Source: Chloroflexota bacterium
Lineage (GTDB): Bacteria; Chloroflexota; Dehalococcoidia; UBA2979
Length of the DNA stretch: 5,884 nt
Direction: 5' to 3'
Assembly (NCBI GenBank): GCA_947446155.1
Contig: CANFFZ010000117.1
Coordinates: forward strand, 1 to 5,884
Part shown: positions 1 to 4,504 of the stretch, one piece after another
Position numbering within the stretch: the stretch's first letter is position 1
Layout of the letters: the number at the start of each line of letters is the position of its first letter
The notes under the pieces: model-generated
Databases searched by the model: none
Told to the model about the DNA's origin: nothing
Seen by the model: only the letters and a program-made list of their open reading frames with translations
Translations under genes and position numbers: made by a program

Positions 1-558
1 CAGGCCGTTGGTAAGGTGGCCCCGGAACCGCGCGGACCGAGAGGCACCGTCTTGCCGTACACGATCATTGAGACCTGCATCGGCTGCACAGCCTGTGTGA
101 AGAAGTGCCCGGTCGAGGCGATCTCCGGCCGGCGCAACGAGATTCACATCATCGACGAGGAACTCTGCATCAACTGCGGAGCCTGCGGCGCGGTCTGCCC
201 GCCTGAGGCCATCCTCGACGAAATCGGCGACCTCTGCCGTACCTTCCCCCGCCGCGAACTGCCGCTCTCCAAGATCATCGAAGAGAACTGCATCGGCTCC
301 GGCTGCGAGCTCTGCATCAACATCTGCCCGTTCGAGGCGCTGACGCTGCAGGACGCGCCGAACCACCACGACTACTACGGCATCGCGACCGTGGACGACA
401 AGAAGTGCGTCGGCTGCCGGCTCTGCGAAGAGGCCTGCGGTTGGGGCGCCATCTACATCGACCCGCCGCGCGAGATGCTGAAGAAGAAGGTCTACCCGCT
501 GGAGATCCTCACCCCCAAGAAGGGGAAGGGCCTGCAGCGCGCCGCTGCCACCACCTAG
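1..558 (+). CDS. Four-cluster [4Fe-4S] ferredoxin-type protein, probably 5'-truncated
   Basis: Probable electron carrier or iron-sulfur subunit with two tandem bacterial-ferredoxin domains. Counting from the GTG at 16, the cysteine sets are C21/C24/C27/C31-Pro, C51/C54/C57/C61-Pro, C92/C97/C100/C104-Pro and C131/C134/C137/C141-Gly: sixteen ligands, enough for four [4Fe-4S] clusters. The third set has a widened C-x4-C opening and the fourth lacks the usual proline. An extra cysteine, C74, sits between the domains. No signal peptide or membrane segment is visible, so it is probably cytoplasmic. The tail (about 152-180) is Lys/Arg-rich. The frame stays open through the first 15 bases and only a weak GGTAAG precedes the GTG at 16, so the true start may lie outside the window; if not, the protein is 180 residues. 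The partner enzyme cannot be told from the sequence. The ferredoxin fold is certain, the role is not. Confidence 0.85.
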   Translation, partial: QAVGKVAPEPRGPRGTVLPYTIIETCIGCTACVKKCPVEAISGRRNEIHIIDEELCINCGACGAVCPPEAILDEIGDLCRTFPRRELPLSKIIEENCIGSGCELCINICPFEALTLQDAPNHHDYYGIATVDDKKCVGCRLCEEACGWGAIYIDPPREMLKKKVYPLEILTPKKGKGLQRAAATT

Positions 559-585
559 ACCCTCGCCACACGCCTCGACCGGAAC

Positions 586-610
586 GACCCCGCCTCGCGC
601 GGGGTCTTCT
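586..610 (+). terminator. Intrinsic-type terminator after the ferredoxin gene
   Basis: A perfect 8-bp stem, GACCCCGC (586-593) with GCGGGGTC (599-606), closes a CTCGC loop. It starts 27 bases after the ferredoxin stop and is followed by TTCT rather than a full T-run. Position and strength support termination before the hydrolase unit. Confidence 0.7.
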
Positions 611-647
611 GTGTGCGGACGCTCGAGGCTCGCGCCGCCGGCCTCGC

Positions 648-653
648 TATCAT
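648..653 (+). promoter_or_regulatory. Possible -10 element (TATCAT) upstream of the hydrolase gene
   Basis: TATCAT matches five of six positions of TATAAT and starts 32 bases before the ATG at 680, in an AT-poor stretch just after a terminator. No convincing -35 hexamer is present. Similar hexamers at similar distances precede two other units (2913 and 4477), which is the main support. Confidence 0.3.
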
Positions 654-664
654 TGGCGCCGCGC

Positions 665-673
665 GAGGGGGAG
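665..673 (+). promoter_or_regulatory. Ribosome binding site deciding the hydrolase start
   Basis: GAGGGGGAG ends six bases before the ATG at 680. It selects that codon over the in-frame GTG at 611, which lies directly behind the terminator hairpin and has no Shine-Dalgarno sequence. Confidence 0.65.
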
Positions 674-679
674 TGCCAG

Positions 680-1513
680 ATGCCGATAGTGCAGGCCGGT
701 CCGGTCAGGCTTGAGTACGACGAGGCCGGCAGCGGCGACAACGTGATGGTGCTGATCCACGGCGCGGCCTCCTCGCATCGGCAGTGGGCCAGCGTGCAGC
801 ACCACCTCGCCGAGGCGGGCGTCCACTCTTACGCGATCTCCACCCGCGGTGCGGGCGCTTCCGATCGAGGTGCCTCGCAGGCTGACTACACCCCAGCGGC
901 CTACGCCGAAGACCTCGCCGCCGCCGTCGACGCGCTCGGGCTCACGCGCTTCACCCTCGTCGGCCACTCGCTTGGGACGCTCGTGTCGAGGTATTACGTC
1001 CGACGCCACCACGCCCGCGTCCGCGCCCTCGCGCTGATCGCCGGCCCGGATCCGGCGCGCGCCGGACTCTCCGACGAGAAACGCACACGCCGCGCCGCGC
1101 GCCCCACCGCCGTCACGACCAGCGATGGCTCACCCTCCGAGGCCTGGACACGCCAGCACATGGGCCTCGATGAGGCCGCACGCGCCGCGCTGTGGCGCGA
1201 CATCCGCGCCAACCCCCTTGAGCGCGCACGCGGCCAGGAAGCGCCGTGGCCGGGCCTGCAGGACGAAGCGCCGAAGATCCCAGTCCACACCCTTGTCATG
1301 CTCGGCGACGCTGACGATGTCGTCTCACCGGCTGACCCGCTGCGGGGCTACCTCCAACTCGATGTGGCGCGCCGGCACCTCCACGTGTTCACGGGCATCG
1401 GCCACTACCCGCCGGCGCAGATCCCGGACCGCGTGGCCGCTGTCCTCGTACGGTTCACGGAGGCCCACGCTCAACCCGTATCGCTCGCTGCACCGGCCGC
1501 TGCGCGCCCGTGA
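680..1513 (+). CDS. Alpha/beta hydrolase fold protein
   Basis: A 277-residue serine hydrolase of the alpha/beta fold, probably cytoplasmic because no signal peptide is visible. Landmarks from the ATG at 680: the HG oxyanion motif at 27-28 (LIHGAASSHRQW), the nucleophile elbow GHSLG at 95-99 with Ser97, the acid Asp212 in GDADDVVSP, and His242 in GIGHYP. The catalytic triad is therefore complete. The lid region (about 124-195) is Arg/Ala-rich and gives no clue to substrate; esterase, lactonase, C-C hydrolase or haloperoxidase-like activity are all possible. The start is set by the strong Shine-Dalgarno at 665-673; a longer version from 611 would add 23 residues unlike the family. The stop overlaps the dUTPase start as GTGA, so the two genes are probably co-transcribed and translationally coupled. 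The C-terminal Ala/Pro-rich tail looks disordered. Fold is sure; substrate is unknown. Confidence 0.9.
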   Translation: MPIVQAGPVRLEYDEAGSGDNVMVLIHGAASSHRQWASVQHHLAEAGVHSYAISTRGAGASDRGASQADYTPAAYAEDLAAAVDALGLTRFTLVGHSLGTLVSRYYVRRHHARVRALALIAGPDPARAGLSDEKRTRRAARPTAVTTSDGSPSEAWTRQHMGLDEAARAALWRDIRANPLERARGQEAPWPGLQDEAPKIPVHTLVMLGDADDVVSPADPLRGYLQLDVARRHLHVFTGIGHYPPAQIPDRVAAVLVRFTEAHAQPVSLAAPAAARP

Positions 1514-1947
1514 CCGATGCTGTGCTTCGTGTCCGGCGTCTGCGCCCTTCGGCCCGCATCCCAGCGCGCCAGAGCGCTGCCGCCTCCGGCTACGACCTCC
1601 ACGCCTGCCTCGACGCTCCACTGAGCATCGGCGAGCAGCCGATGAAGGTGCCCACCGGCATCGCGATGGCGGCACCCGAGGGCTGGGACGTCCAGTCGAG
1701 GCCACGCTCGGGCCTCGCTGCACGAGGCGTGCTCTCCGTCTTCGGCACCATCGATGCTGACTACCGGGGTGAACTGTTCGTGACGATGTACTGCCTACCG
1801 GGCTGCGGGCCGTTCGAAGTGAACGACGGCGACCGCATCGCGCAGCTGGTCGTGGCACGCCTCGCACCCACTGAGTGGGTAGAAGTTGAGTCGCTCGAAG
1901 ACACCGAGCGCGGCGCGGGTGGCCACGGCAGCACCGGACTGCGGTAG
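1510..1947 (+). CDS. dut: Deoxyuridine 5'-triphosphate nucleotidohydrolase (dUTPase)
   Basis: Hydrolyses dUTP to dUMP and pyrophosphate, keeping uracil out of DNA and supplying the thymidylate precursor; the family acts as a cytoplasmic homotrimer. All five motifs are present in its 145 residues: motif 1 ASGYDLHA (25-32), motif 2 PRSGLAARG (65-73), motif 3 GTIDADYRG (79-87, with Asp82 in the catalytic position and Tyr85 in the uracil pocket), motif 4 DRIAQLVV (108-115) and motif 5 RGAGGHGSTG (134-143). Length is normal for trimeric dUTPases. In motif 5 the usual Phe, which stacks on uracil, is His139. The GTG start overlaps the hydrolase stop (GTGA) and has no Shine-Dalgarno of its own, which suggests coupling; no other in-frame start would keep motif 1. 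The N-terminus MTDAVLRVRRL matches the family's usual opening strand. A dCTP deaminase is less likely because the full dUTPase motif set is kept. Confidence 0.93.
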   Translation: MTDAVLRVRRLRPSARIPARQSAAASGYDLHACLDAPLSIGEQPMKVPTGIAMAAPEGWDVQSRPRSGLAARGVLSVFGTIDADYRGELFVTMYCLPGCGPFEVNDGDRIAQLVVARLAPTEWVEVESLEDTERGAGGHGSTGLR

Positions 1948-1975
1948 GACTTCGAAATACCTCTGGAGATAGTTC

Positions 1976-2001
1976 GAGGGCGACCCTTGTGGGCCGCCCT
2001 C
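1976..2001 (+). terminator. Hairpin between convergent dUTPase and aquaporin genes
   Basis: GAGGGCGACCC (1976-1986) pairs with GGGCCGCCCTC (1991-2001) around a TTGT loop. It forms ten base pairs with one A-C mismatch, 29 bases after the dUTPase stop. No T-run follows on either strand, so it is a plausible but non-classical terminator. Confidence 0.5.
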
Positions 2002-2065
2002 TCACCTACATCTGCCGTGCGGCGGGGGTAATAGTTGCGACAGATGCGGGTGTCAGTTGGGATAC

Positions 2066-2084
2066 GCGCGGCTTCTCGCCGCGC
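2066..2084 (-). terminator. Hairpin downstream of the aquaporin gene
   Basis: On the minus strand, GCGCGGC and GCCGCGC form a perfect 7-bp GC stem around a GAGAA loop, ten bases past the aquaporin stop. No T-run follows. Its position supports a terminator role. The remaining bases of 1948-2093 hold nothing else recognisable. Confidence 0.45.
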
Positions 2085-2093
2085 TGGCGTGAC

Positions 2094-2777
2094 TTACGCC
2101 TTCTCCTCGATCAGCACGTAGTGGTACAGGAGGCCGGCGGCGACCGCCCCGATGATCGGCCCGATCCACCACACGACCTGGTCGTCCCAGGCGCCAGCCA
2201 CCAGTGCTGGCCCGAACGCCCTCGAGGGGTTCATCACCGCACCGGTCAGCGGGCCAGCCGCCAGGATGTCCATGGTGATCGTGAGGCCGATGGCGAGTCC
2301 CGCGACCACCTTCGGGCCACGCGAATCGACGGCCGTCCCGAAGATCACCGTCACGAGGAAGAACGTCAGGATCGCCTCAATGCCGACGGCACGGGCGAAG
2401 TCGATGCCGGGGCCAAGTGCGGCGGCGCCGAGGTTCGCCTCAACCCGCAGACCCTCGGGGAACAGGCCGCGCAGTGCGAGTGCGGCGATGACCGCACCGG
2501 CAAGTTGCGCCACCACATAGCCAAGCGCCGAGATCGTCCCGATGCGCCTCGTCACCCACATGGCGGCGGTGACCGCCGGGTTGAAGTGCCCTCCGGAGAT
2601 CGCGCCCAGCGCCGAAATCATCAGGGCGATCGCCAGGCCGTGCGCCAACGCGATTTCTAGTAGGCCGATGTTCGTCTTGCCGGAGGCCACGATAATTGCG
2701 CCGGCACCGGCGAACGTGAGCGCGAACGCTCCGATTGCCTCTGCGACCAGTGCTCGTGGGTCGAGTGCGTCGTCCAT
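2094..2777 (-). CDS. MIP-family aquaporin (water/small-solute channel)
   Basis: Integral membrane channel of the major intrinsic protein family: 227 residues, six hydrophobic helices and two half-helix loops. Numbering from the ATG at 2777, box 1 is SGGHFNPAVT (NPA at 66-68) and box 2 is MNPSRAFGPAL (NPS at 183-185, so alanine is replaced by serine). By alignment from memory the aromatic/arginine filter is His46, Ile171, Ala180, Arg186. This resembles plant tonoplast (TIP) aquaporins rather than E. coli AqpZ (Phe/His/Thr/Arg) or glycerol facilitators, so water plus small neutral solutes such as ammonia, urea or peroxide is plausible but inferred. The ATG at 2828 would add 17 polar residues. 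The ATG at 2777 is preferred because it puts the N-terminus close to helix 1, as usual in the family, and because a TTGACA lies just upstream of 2828. It is transcribed alone, divergently from 2949. Confidence 0.9.
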   Translation of the reverse strand: MDDALDPRALVAEAIGAFALTFAGAGAIIVASGKTNIGLLEIALAHGLAIALMISALGAISGGHFNPAVTAAMWVTRRIGTISALGYVVAQLAGAVIAALALRGLFPEGLRVEANLGAAALGPGIDFARAVGIEAILTFFLVTVIFGTAVDSRGPKVVAGLAIGLTITMDILAAGPLTGAVMNPSRAFGPALVAGAWDDQVVWWIGPIIGAVAAGLLYHYVLIEEKA

Positions 2778-2841
2778 GGTGGCCCCGCTATCCCGCTCGA
2801 AGGCGGCTCGATGGGCGCAGTCTGGCATTGAATGGCGAACA

Positions 2842-2847
2842 TGTCAA
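2842..2847 (-). promoter_or_regulatory. Possible -35 element (TTGACA) for the aquaporin gene
   Basis: A perfect TTGACA reads on the minus strand. The hexamer 17 bases further on (CAGACT, 2824-2819) matches TATAAT at only three positions, so the promoter is weak or incomplete. If real, transcription would begin inside the longer reading frame, favouring the start at 2777. Confidence 0.3.
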
Positions 2848-2854
2848 TACACCT

Positions 2855-2893
2855 GAACATTACTTTCCAGCTGACGTCACGCTCAGTTTGACC
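2855..2893. promoter_or_regulatory. Divergent intergenic region with candidate regulatory motifs
   Basis: The gap between the aquaporin and the 2949 gene is richer in A/T than its surroundings. It holds a direct GAACAT repeat (2837-2842 and 2855-2860, 18 bases apart), a perfect 8-bp palindrome TGACGTCA (2872-2879) and a TTGACC (2888-2893). These could be regulator sites for either gene, but all are short enough to occur by chance. Confidence 0.25.
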
Positions 2894-2912
2894 TCGGCTC
2901 ACCGCTCTGCGG

Positions 2913-2918
2913 TATCTT
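2913..2918 (+). promoter_or_regulatory. Possible -10 element (TATCTT) for the 2949 gene
   Basis: TATCTT starts 36 bases before the ATG at 2949. The TTGACC at 2888-2893 is a candidate -35, but the 19-base spacing is longer than ideal. A start of transcription near 2925 would leave a 24-base leader carrying the GAGGAG site. Confidence 0.3.
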
Positions 2919-2936
2919 CGACTGATGGACTGCCCC

Positions 2937-2942
2937 GAGGAG
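2937..2942 (+). promoter_or_regulatory. Ribosome binding site deciding the 2949 start
   Basis: GAGGAG ends six bases before the ATG at 2949. It lies inside the frame that would begin at the ATG at 2925, and so favours the later start. Confidence 0.6.
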
Positions 2943-2948
2943 CCCCTG

Positions 2949-3380
2949 ATGTTCAGCCGCCTCCGCACCGCCCTCTTTGTCCTGATCGGCGCTGCGCTCG
3001 GTGCAGTTCTCGGTCGCGTGGTGCTGGAAGCGCGACGGCGCCAGGAGGCTGGCCTCGACCCGATGGACATCGACATTCGCGGGGTGACGTTACGGCCCCA
3101 GGACGTGGTCCCGGGCATCGTCGCCGCCCTGCGGGTGAACGACGCACCGTGGTCGTGGTTGCACATCCCCTCCCCGCTCGCCGCGTTCGGCGTGAACCTC
3201 GGCGTGGCCTCCTTCGGCGGTGACCTCTCGTCGCTCCGTGAGGCGGTCGAGCGCGCCGCCACCGGTGCGCTCGGGTTCGACCCGCAGGAAATGTGGGGAC
3301 GCGGTGGCTGGAGCGCCTCCGTCGTCGAGGACGAGGGCTACGCGCCCGACGCACCGGGTGACTCCGACCGGTCGGAGTAG
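2949..3380 (+). CDS. Small membrane-anchored protein of unknown function
   Basis: A 143-residue protein I do not recognise. One hydrophobic segment (about residues 7-22, LFVLIGAALGAVLG) with glycines in small-x3-small spacing follows a short basic start (R4, R6), and a basic cluster R29-R31 comes just after. It looks like a single-span membrane anchor or an uncleaved signal. The soluble part (about 40-125) mixes Pro/Trp-containing and helical stretches, including DAPWSWLHIPSP and a possible amphipathic helix DLSSLREAVERAATGAL. The last 15 residues are acidic. The start at 2949 is chosen from GAGGAG at 2937-2942; the alternative at 2925 adds eight residues. The stop lies six bases before the DUF2203 gene, so they are probably one operon. 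A glycine-zipper-like anchor could favour self-association, but that is inference. Confidence 0.75.
   Translation: MFSRLRTALFVLIGAALGAVLGRVVLEARRRQEAGLDPMDIDIRGVTLRPQDVVPGIVAALRVNDAPWSWLHIPSPLAAFGVNLGVASFGGDLSSLREAVERAATGALGFDPQEMWGRGGWSASVVEDEGYAPDAPGDSDRSE
3361..3378. repeat. Perfect 18-bp palindrome over a stop codon and ribosome binding site
   Basis: ACTCCGACCGGTCGGAGT is its own reverse complement. In RNA it can fold as a 7-bp stem closed by CCGG. It covers the last codons of the 2949 gene up to the T of its TAG stop, and contains the GGAG (3374-3377) that serves the DUF2203 start at 3387. It could be a translation-coupling hairpin, a weak terminator or a dimeric regulator's site. Confidence 0.6.
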
Positions 3381-3386
3381 AGCTCG

Positions 3387-3797
3387 ATGCCCGCAGGTGG
3401 CGACTTCACGCTGGAGGAAGCCCGGGCGGCACTACGCCTGATCCGCGACACGGTCGCCGAGTTGCAGCGCACCCAACAGATGCTCCGCGGCGTGAAGGAC
3501 GAACTCAACGCCCTCAACCGCCGGCACCTGAACAACGGCGTCGTCGGTGAGCGCCGTATCCGCGAGGTGAACATCGAGCAGCGGCGCCTCGGCGAAGAGG
3601 CCCAGCGGCTGATCGCCGCCATCACAGGGGCGGGCGCCGAGATCAAGGGGCTGGACGAAGGACTCATCGACTTCCCGACGACGATCGATGGCGTCCTGGC
3701 CTACTGGTGTTGGCGCGCTGGTGAAGACGACATCGACTGGTGGCACCCTCGCACCTCCGGATTCTCCGGCCGCCGCCCGATCGACGAGGCGCACTGA
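3387..3797 (+). CDS. DUF2203 family protein
   Basis: A 136-residue member of the DUF2203 family, whose biochemical function is not established. It opens with FTLEEARAALRLI (7-19), the family's usual start, followed by a long charged helical region (about 20-80) likely to form a coiled-coil or helical hairpin. The family hallmark is at the end: EIKGLDEGLIDFP (85-97), then the Trp/Cys-rich stretch YWCWRAGEDDIDWWHP (106-121) and GFSGRRPI (125-132). The clustered Trp, Cys and His could form a ligand- or metal-binding surface, but this is inference. No signal peptide is present, so it is probably cytoplasmic. GGAG at 3374-3377 lies nine bases before the ATG, inside the 18-bp palindrome. The gene follows the membrane-anchored protein by six bases, so co-expression is likely. 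Confidence 0.88.
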   Translation: MPAGGDFTLEEARAALRLIRDTVAELQRTQQMLRGVKDELNALNRRHLNNGVVGERRIREVNIEQRRLGEEAQRLIAAITGAGAEIKGLDEGLIDFPTTIDGVLAYWCWRAGEDDIDWWHPRTSGFSGRRPIDEAH

Positions 3798-3822
3798 GCC
3801 TGCCGCTAGCCGCACCTCCCGA

Positions 3823-3936
3823 GGCGCGCGTACGCTCCGCGCCTTGACGCCGCCAGTCGGCGTCACGAGGGGGCTCGGTACCCGGCAACGGGTGCGGCCA
3901 ACCGGACACCCTCGACAAGAACGCGCCACGTGCGCG
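3823..3936 (+). ncRNA. Structured leader or terminator cluster before the cupredoxin gene
   Basis: Between DUF2203 and the cupredoxin several hairpins are stacked: GGCGCG/CGCGCC (3823-3828 with 3838-3843); TGACGCCG/CGGCGTCA (3845-3852 with 3858-3865, CCAGT loop); GTACCCG/CGGGTGC (3878-3884 with 3889-3895, one G-T pair, GNRA-type GCAA loop); and CGCGC/GCGCG (3922-3926 with 3932-3936). CGAGGG (3866-3871) can also pair with CCCTCG (3909-3914), enclosing the GCAA hairpin. One or more may simply terminate the DUF2203 transcript; together they could form a regulatory leader. No T-run is present, and I recognise no known riboswitch class with confidence. Confidence 0.35.
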
Positions 3937-3942
3937 ATTGTC

Positions 3943-3950
3943 AGAGGAGA
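3943..3950 (+). promoter_or_regulatory. Ribosome binding site deciding the cupredoxin start
   Basis: AGAGGAGA lies eight bases before the ATG at 3959. It rules out the in-frame TTG at 3938, which precedes it, and the GTG at 3953, which is too close. Confidence 0.65.
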
Positions 3951-3958
3951 CCGTGACC

Positions 3959-4381
3959 ATGTATCGGATCCGTTGGGCCGCAGCGGCGACACTGCTCGTC
4001 GCCACACTTGTCCTCGCTGGATGTTCGAGCGACGAAGCCACACCTGAGGCCACACCAGCGAAGGCCGCCACGACCGCCGCGAGCACGGCCGCAGCAGCAA
4101 CGGCTGCCGCGAAGGCACCGGCCGTCGCCGAGGGCAATGTGCGCGCCGTGATCAACGACTTCACGCTGCCGTCCCCCACCGTGAAGGTGGGAGGCGTCAT
4201 CGAGTTCGTCAACCAAGACACCACCTCGCACACCGCGACGTCCGTGGACAAGACGACCTTCGACTCCAAGACGATCGACGGCCGTGGGGGCACCTTCAAG
4301 TTCACGACGACGAAGGCGGGCACCATTGCCTATGCCTGCATGATCCACCCCACGATGACGGGCACCATCACCGTCCAGTAG
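3959..4381 (+). CDS. Lipoprotein type-1 (blue) copper protein, cupredoxin family
   Basis: A 140-residue extracytoplasmic electron-transfer protein. The signal peptide has a basic start (R3, R5), a hydrophobic core and a lipobox LAGC at 19-22, so Cys22 should be lipidated and the protein tethered to the membrane surface. Residues 23-59 are a low-complexity Ala/Thr/Pro linker. The cupredoxin domain (about 60-140) carries the likely copper ligands His91 (TTSHTAT) and Cys127, His130 and Met133 (YACMIHPTM). The C-x2-H-P-x-M loop is the short type of amicyanin/plastocyanin-like proteins. The domain is small, about 80 residues, as in amicyanin-like domains. The start is fixed by AGAGGAGA at 3943-3950. 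It stands alone between a hairpin-rich leader and a strong terminator. The redox partner is unknown; a role in respiratory or copper-linked electron transfer is inference. Confidence 0.92.
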   Translation: MYRIRWAAAATLLVATLVLAGCSSDEATPEATPAKAATTAASTAAAATAAAKAPAVAEGNVRAVINDFTLPSPTVKVGGVIEFVNQDTTSHTATSVDKTTFDSKTIDGRGGTFKFTTTKAGTIAYACMIHPTMTGTITVQ

Positions 4382-4403
4382 CCACGCACCAGCCTTGAAC
4401 ACC

Positions 4404-4432
4404 AGACAGCCCCGGCAATGCCGGGGCTGTCT
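4404..4432 (+). terminator. Strong GC hairpin terminator after the cupredoxin gene
   Basis: AGACAGCCCCGGC (4404-4416) pairs perfectly with GCCGGGGCTGTCT (4420-4432) across an AAT loop: 13 base pairs, starting 23 bases after the stop. No T-run follows (GTGCATG), as with the other hairpins in this window. Confidence 0.8.
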
Positions 4433-4476
4433 GTGCATGAGTGACGGGGGACAGGGGCCGGTAACGGGTGGCGCGG

Positions 4477-4482
4477 TACCAT
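4477..4482 (+). promoter_or_regulatory. Possible -10 element (TACCAT) for the plsY-like gene
   Basis: TACCAT, preceded by CGG, starts 28 bases before the GTG at 4505. It overlaps the ATG at 4481, which would then be untranslated. No clear -35 is seen. It matches the spacing of the similar hexamers at 648 and 2913. Confidence 0.3.
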
Positions 4483-4495
4483 GAGGGCGCTCCCC

Positions 4496-4500
4496 GGAGG
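4496..4500 (+). promoter_or_regulatory. Ribosome binding site supporting a GTG start at 4505
   Basis: GGAGG lies four bases before GTG 4505, a slightly short spacing. The ATG at 4481 has only a poor GGGTGG-like sequence upstream. Confidence 0.5.
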
Positions 4501-4504
4501 CCAC

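Noticed and set aside
611..679. N-terminal extension of the hydrolase from GTG 611
   Set aside because: It starts right behind the terminator hairpin, lacks a ribosome binding site and adds residues unlike the fold. GAGGGGGAG points to the ATG at 680.
1325..2005. Long minus-strand frame opposite hydrolase and dUTPase
   Set aside because: Arg-rich shadow translation typical of high-GC DNA. The plus strand carries two clear enzyme families there.
1989..2856. Plus-strand frames opposite the aquaporin
   Set aside because: They have no recognisable motifs and biased composition. The minus strand encodes an unmistakable MIP channel.
2872..2879. TGACGTCA as a eukaryote-like CRE site
   Set aside because: The context is bacterial. 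An 8-bp palindrome alone is weak evidence and is mentioned only as a possible operator.
3866..3914. SAM-type riboswitch suggested by GGCAAC...GGTGC-like text
   Set aside because: The kink-turn, pseudoknot partners and remaining helices are not visible, and the downstream cupredoxin has no link to methionine metabolism. Kept only as a generic structured leader.
4032..4135. Ala/Thr codon repeats as a tandem DNA repeat
   Set aside because: The copies are imperfect and encode the low-complexity linker after the lipobox. No regular repeat unit is present.
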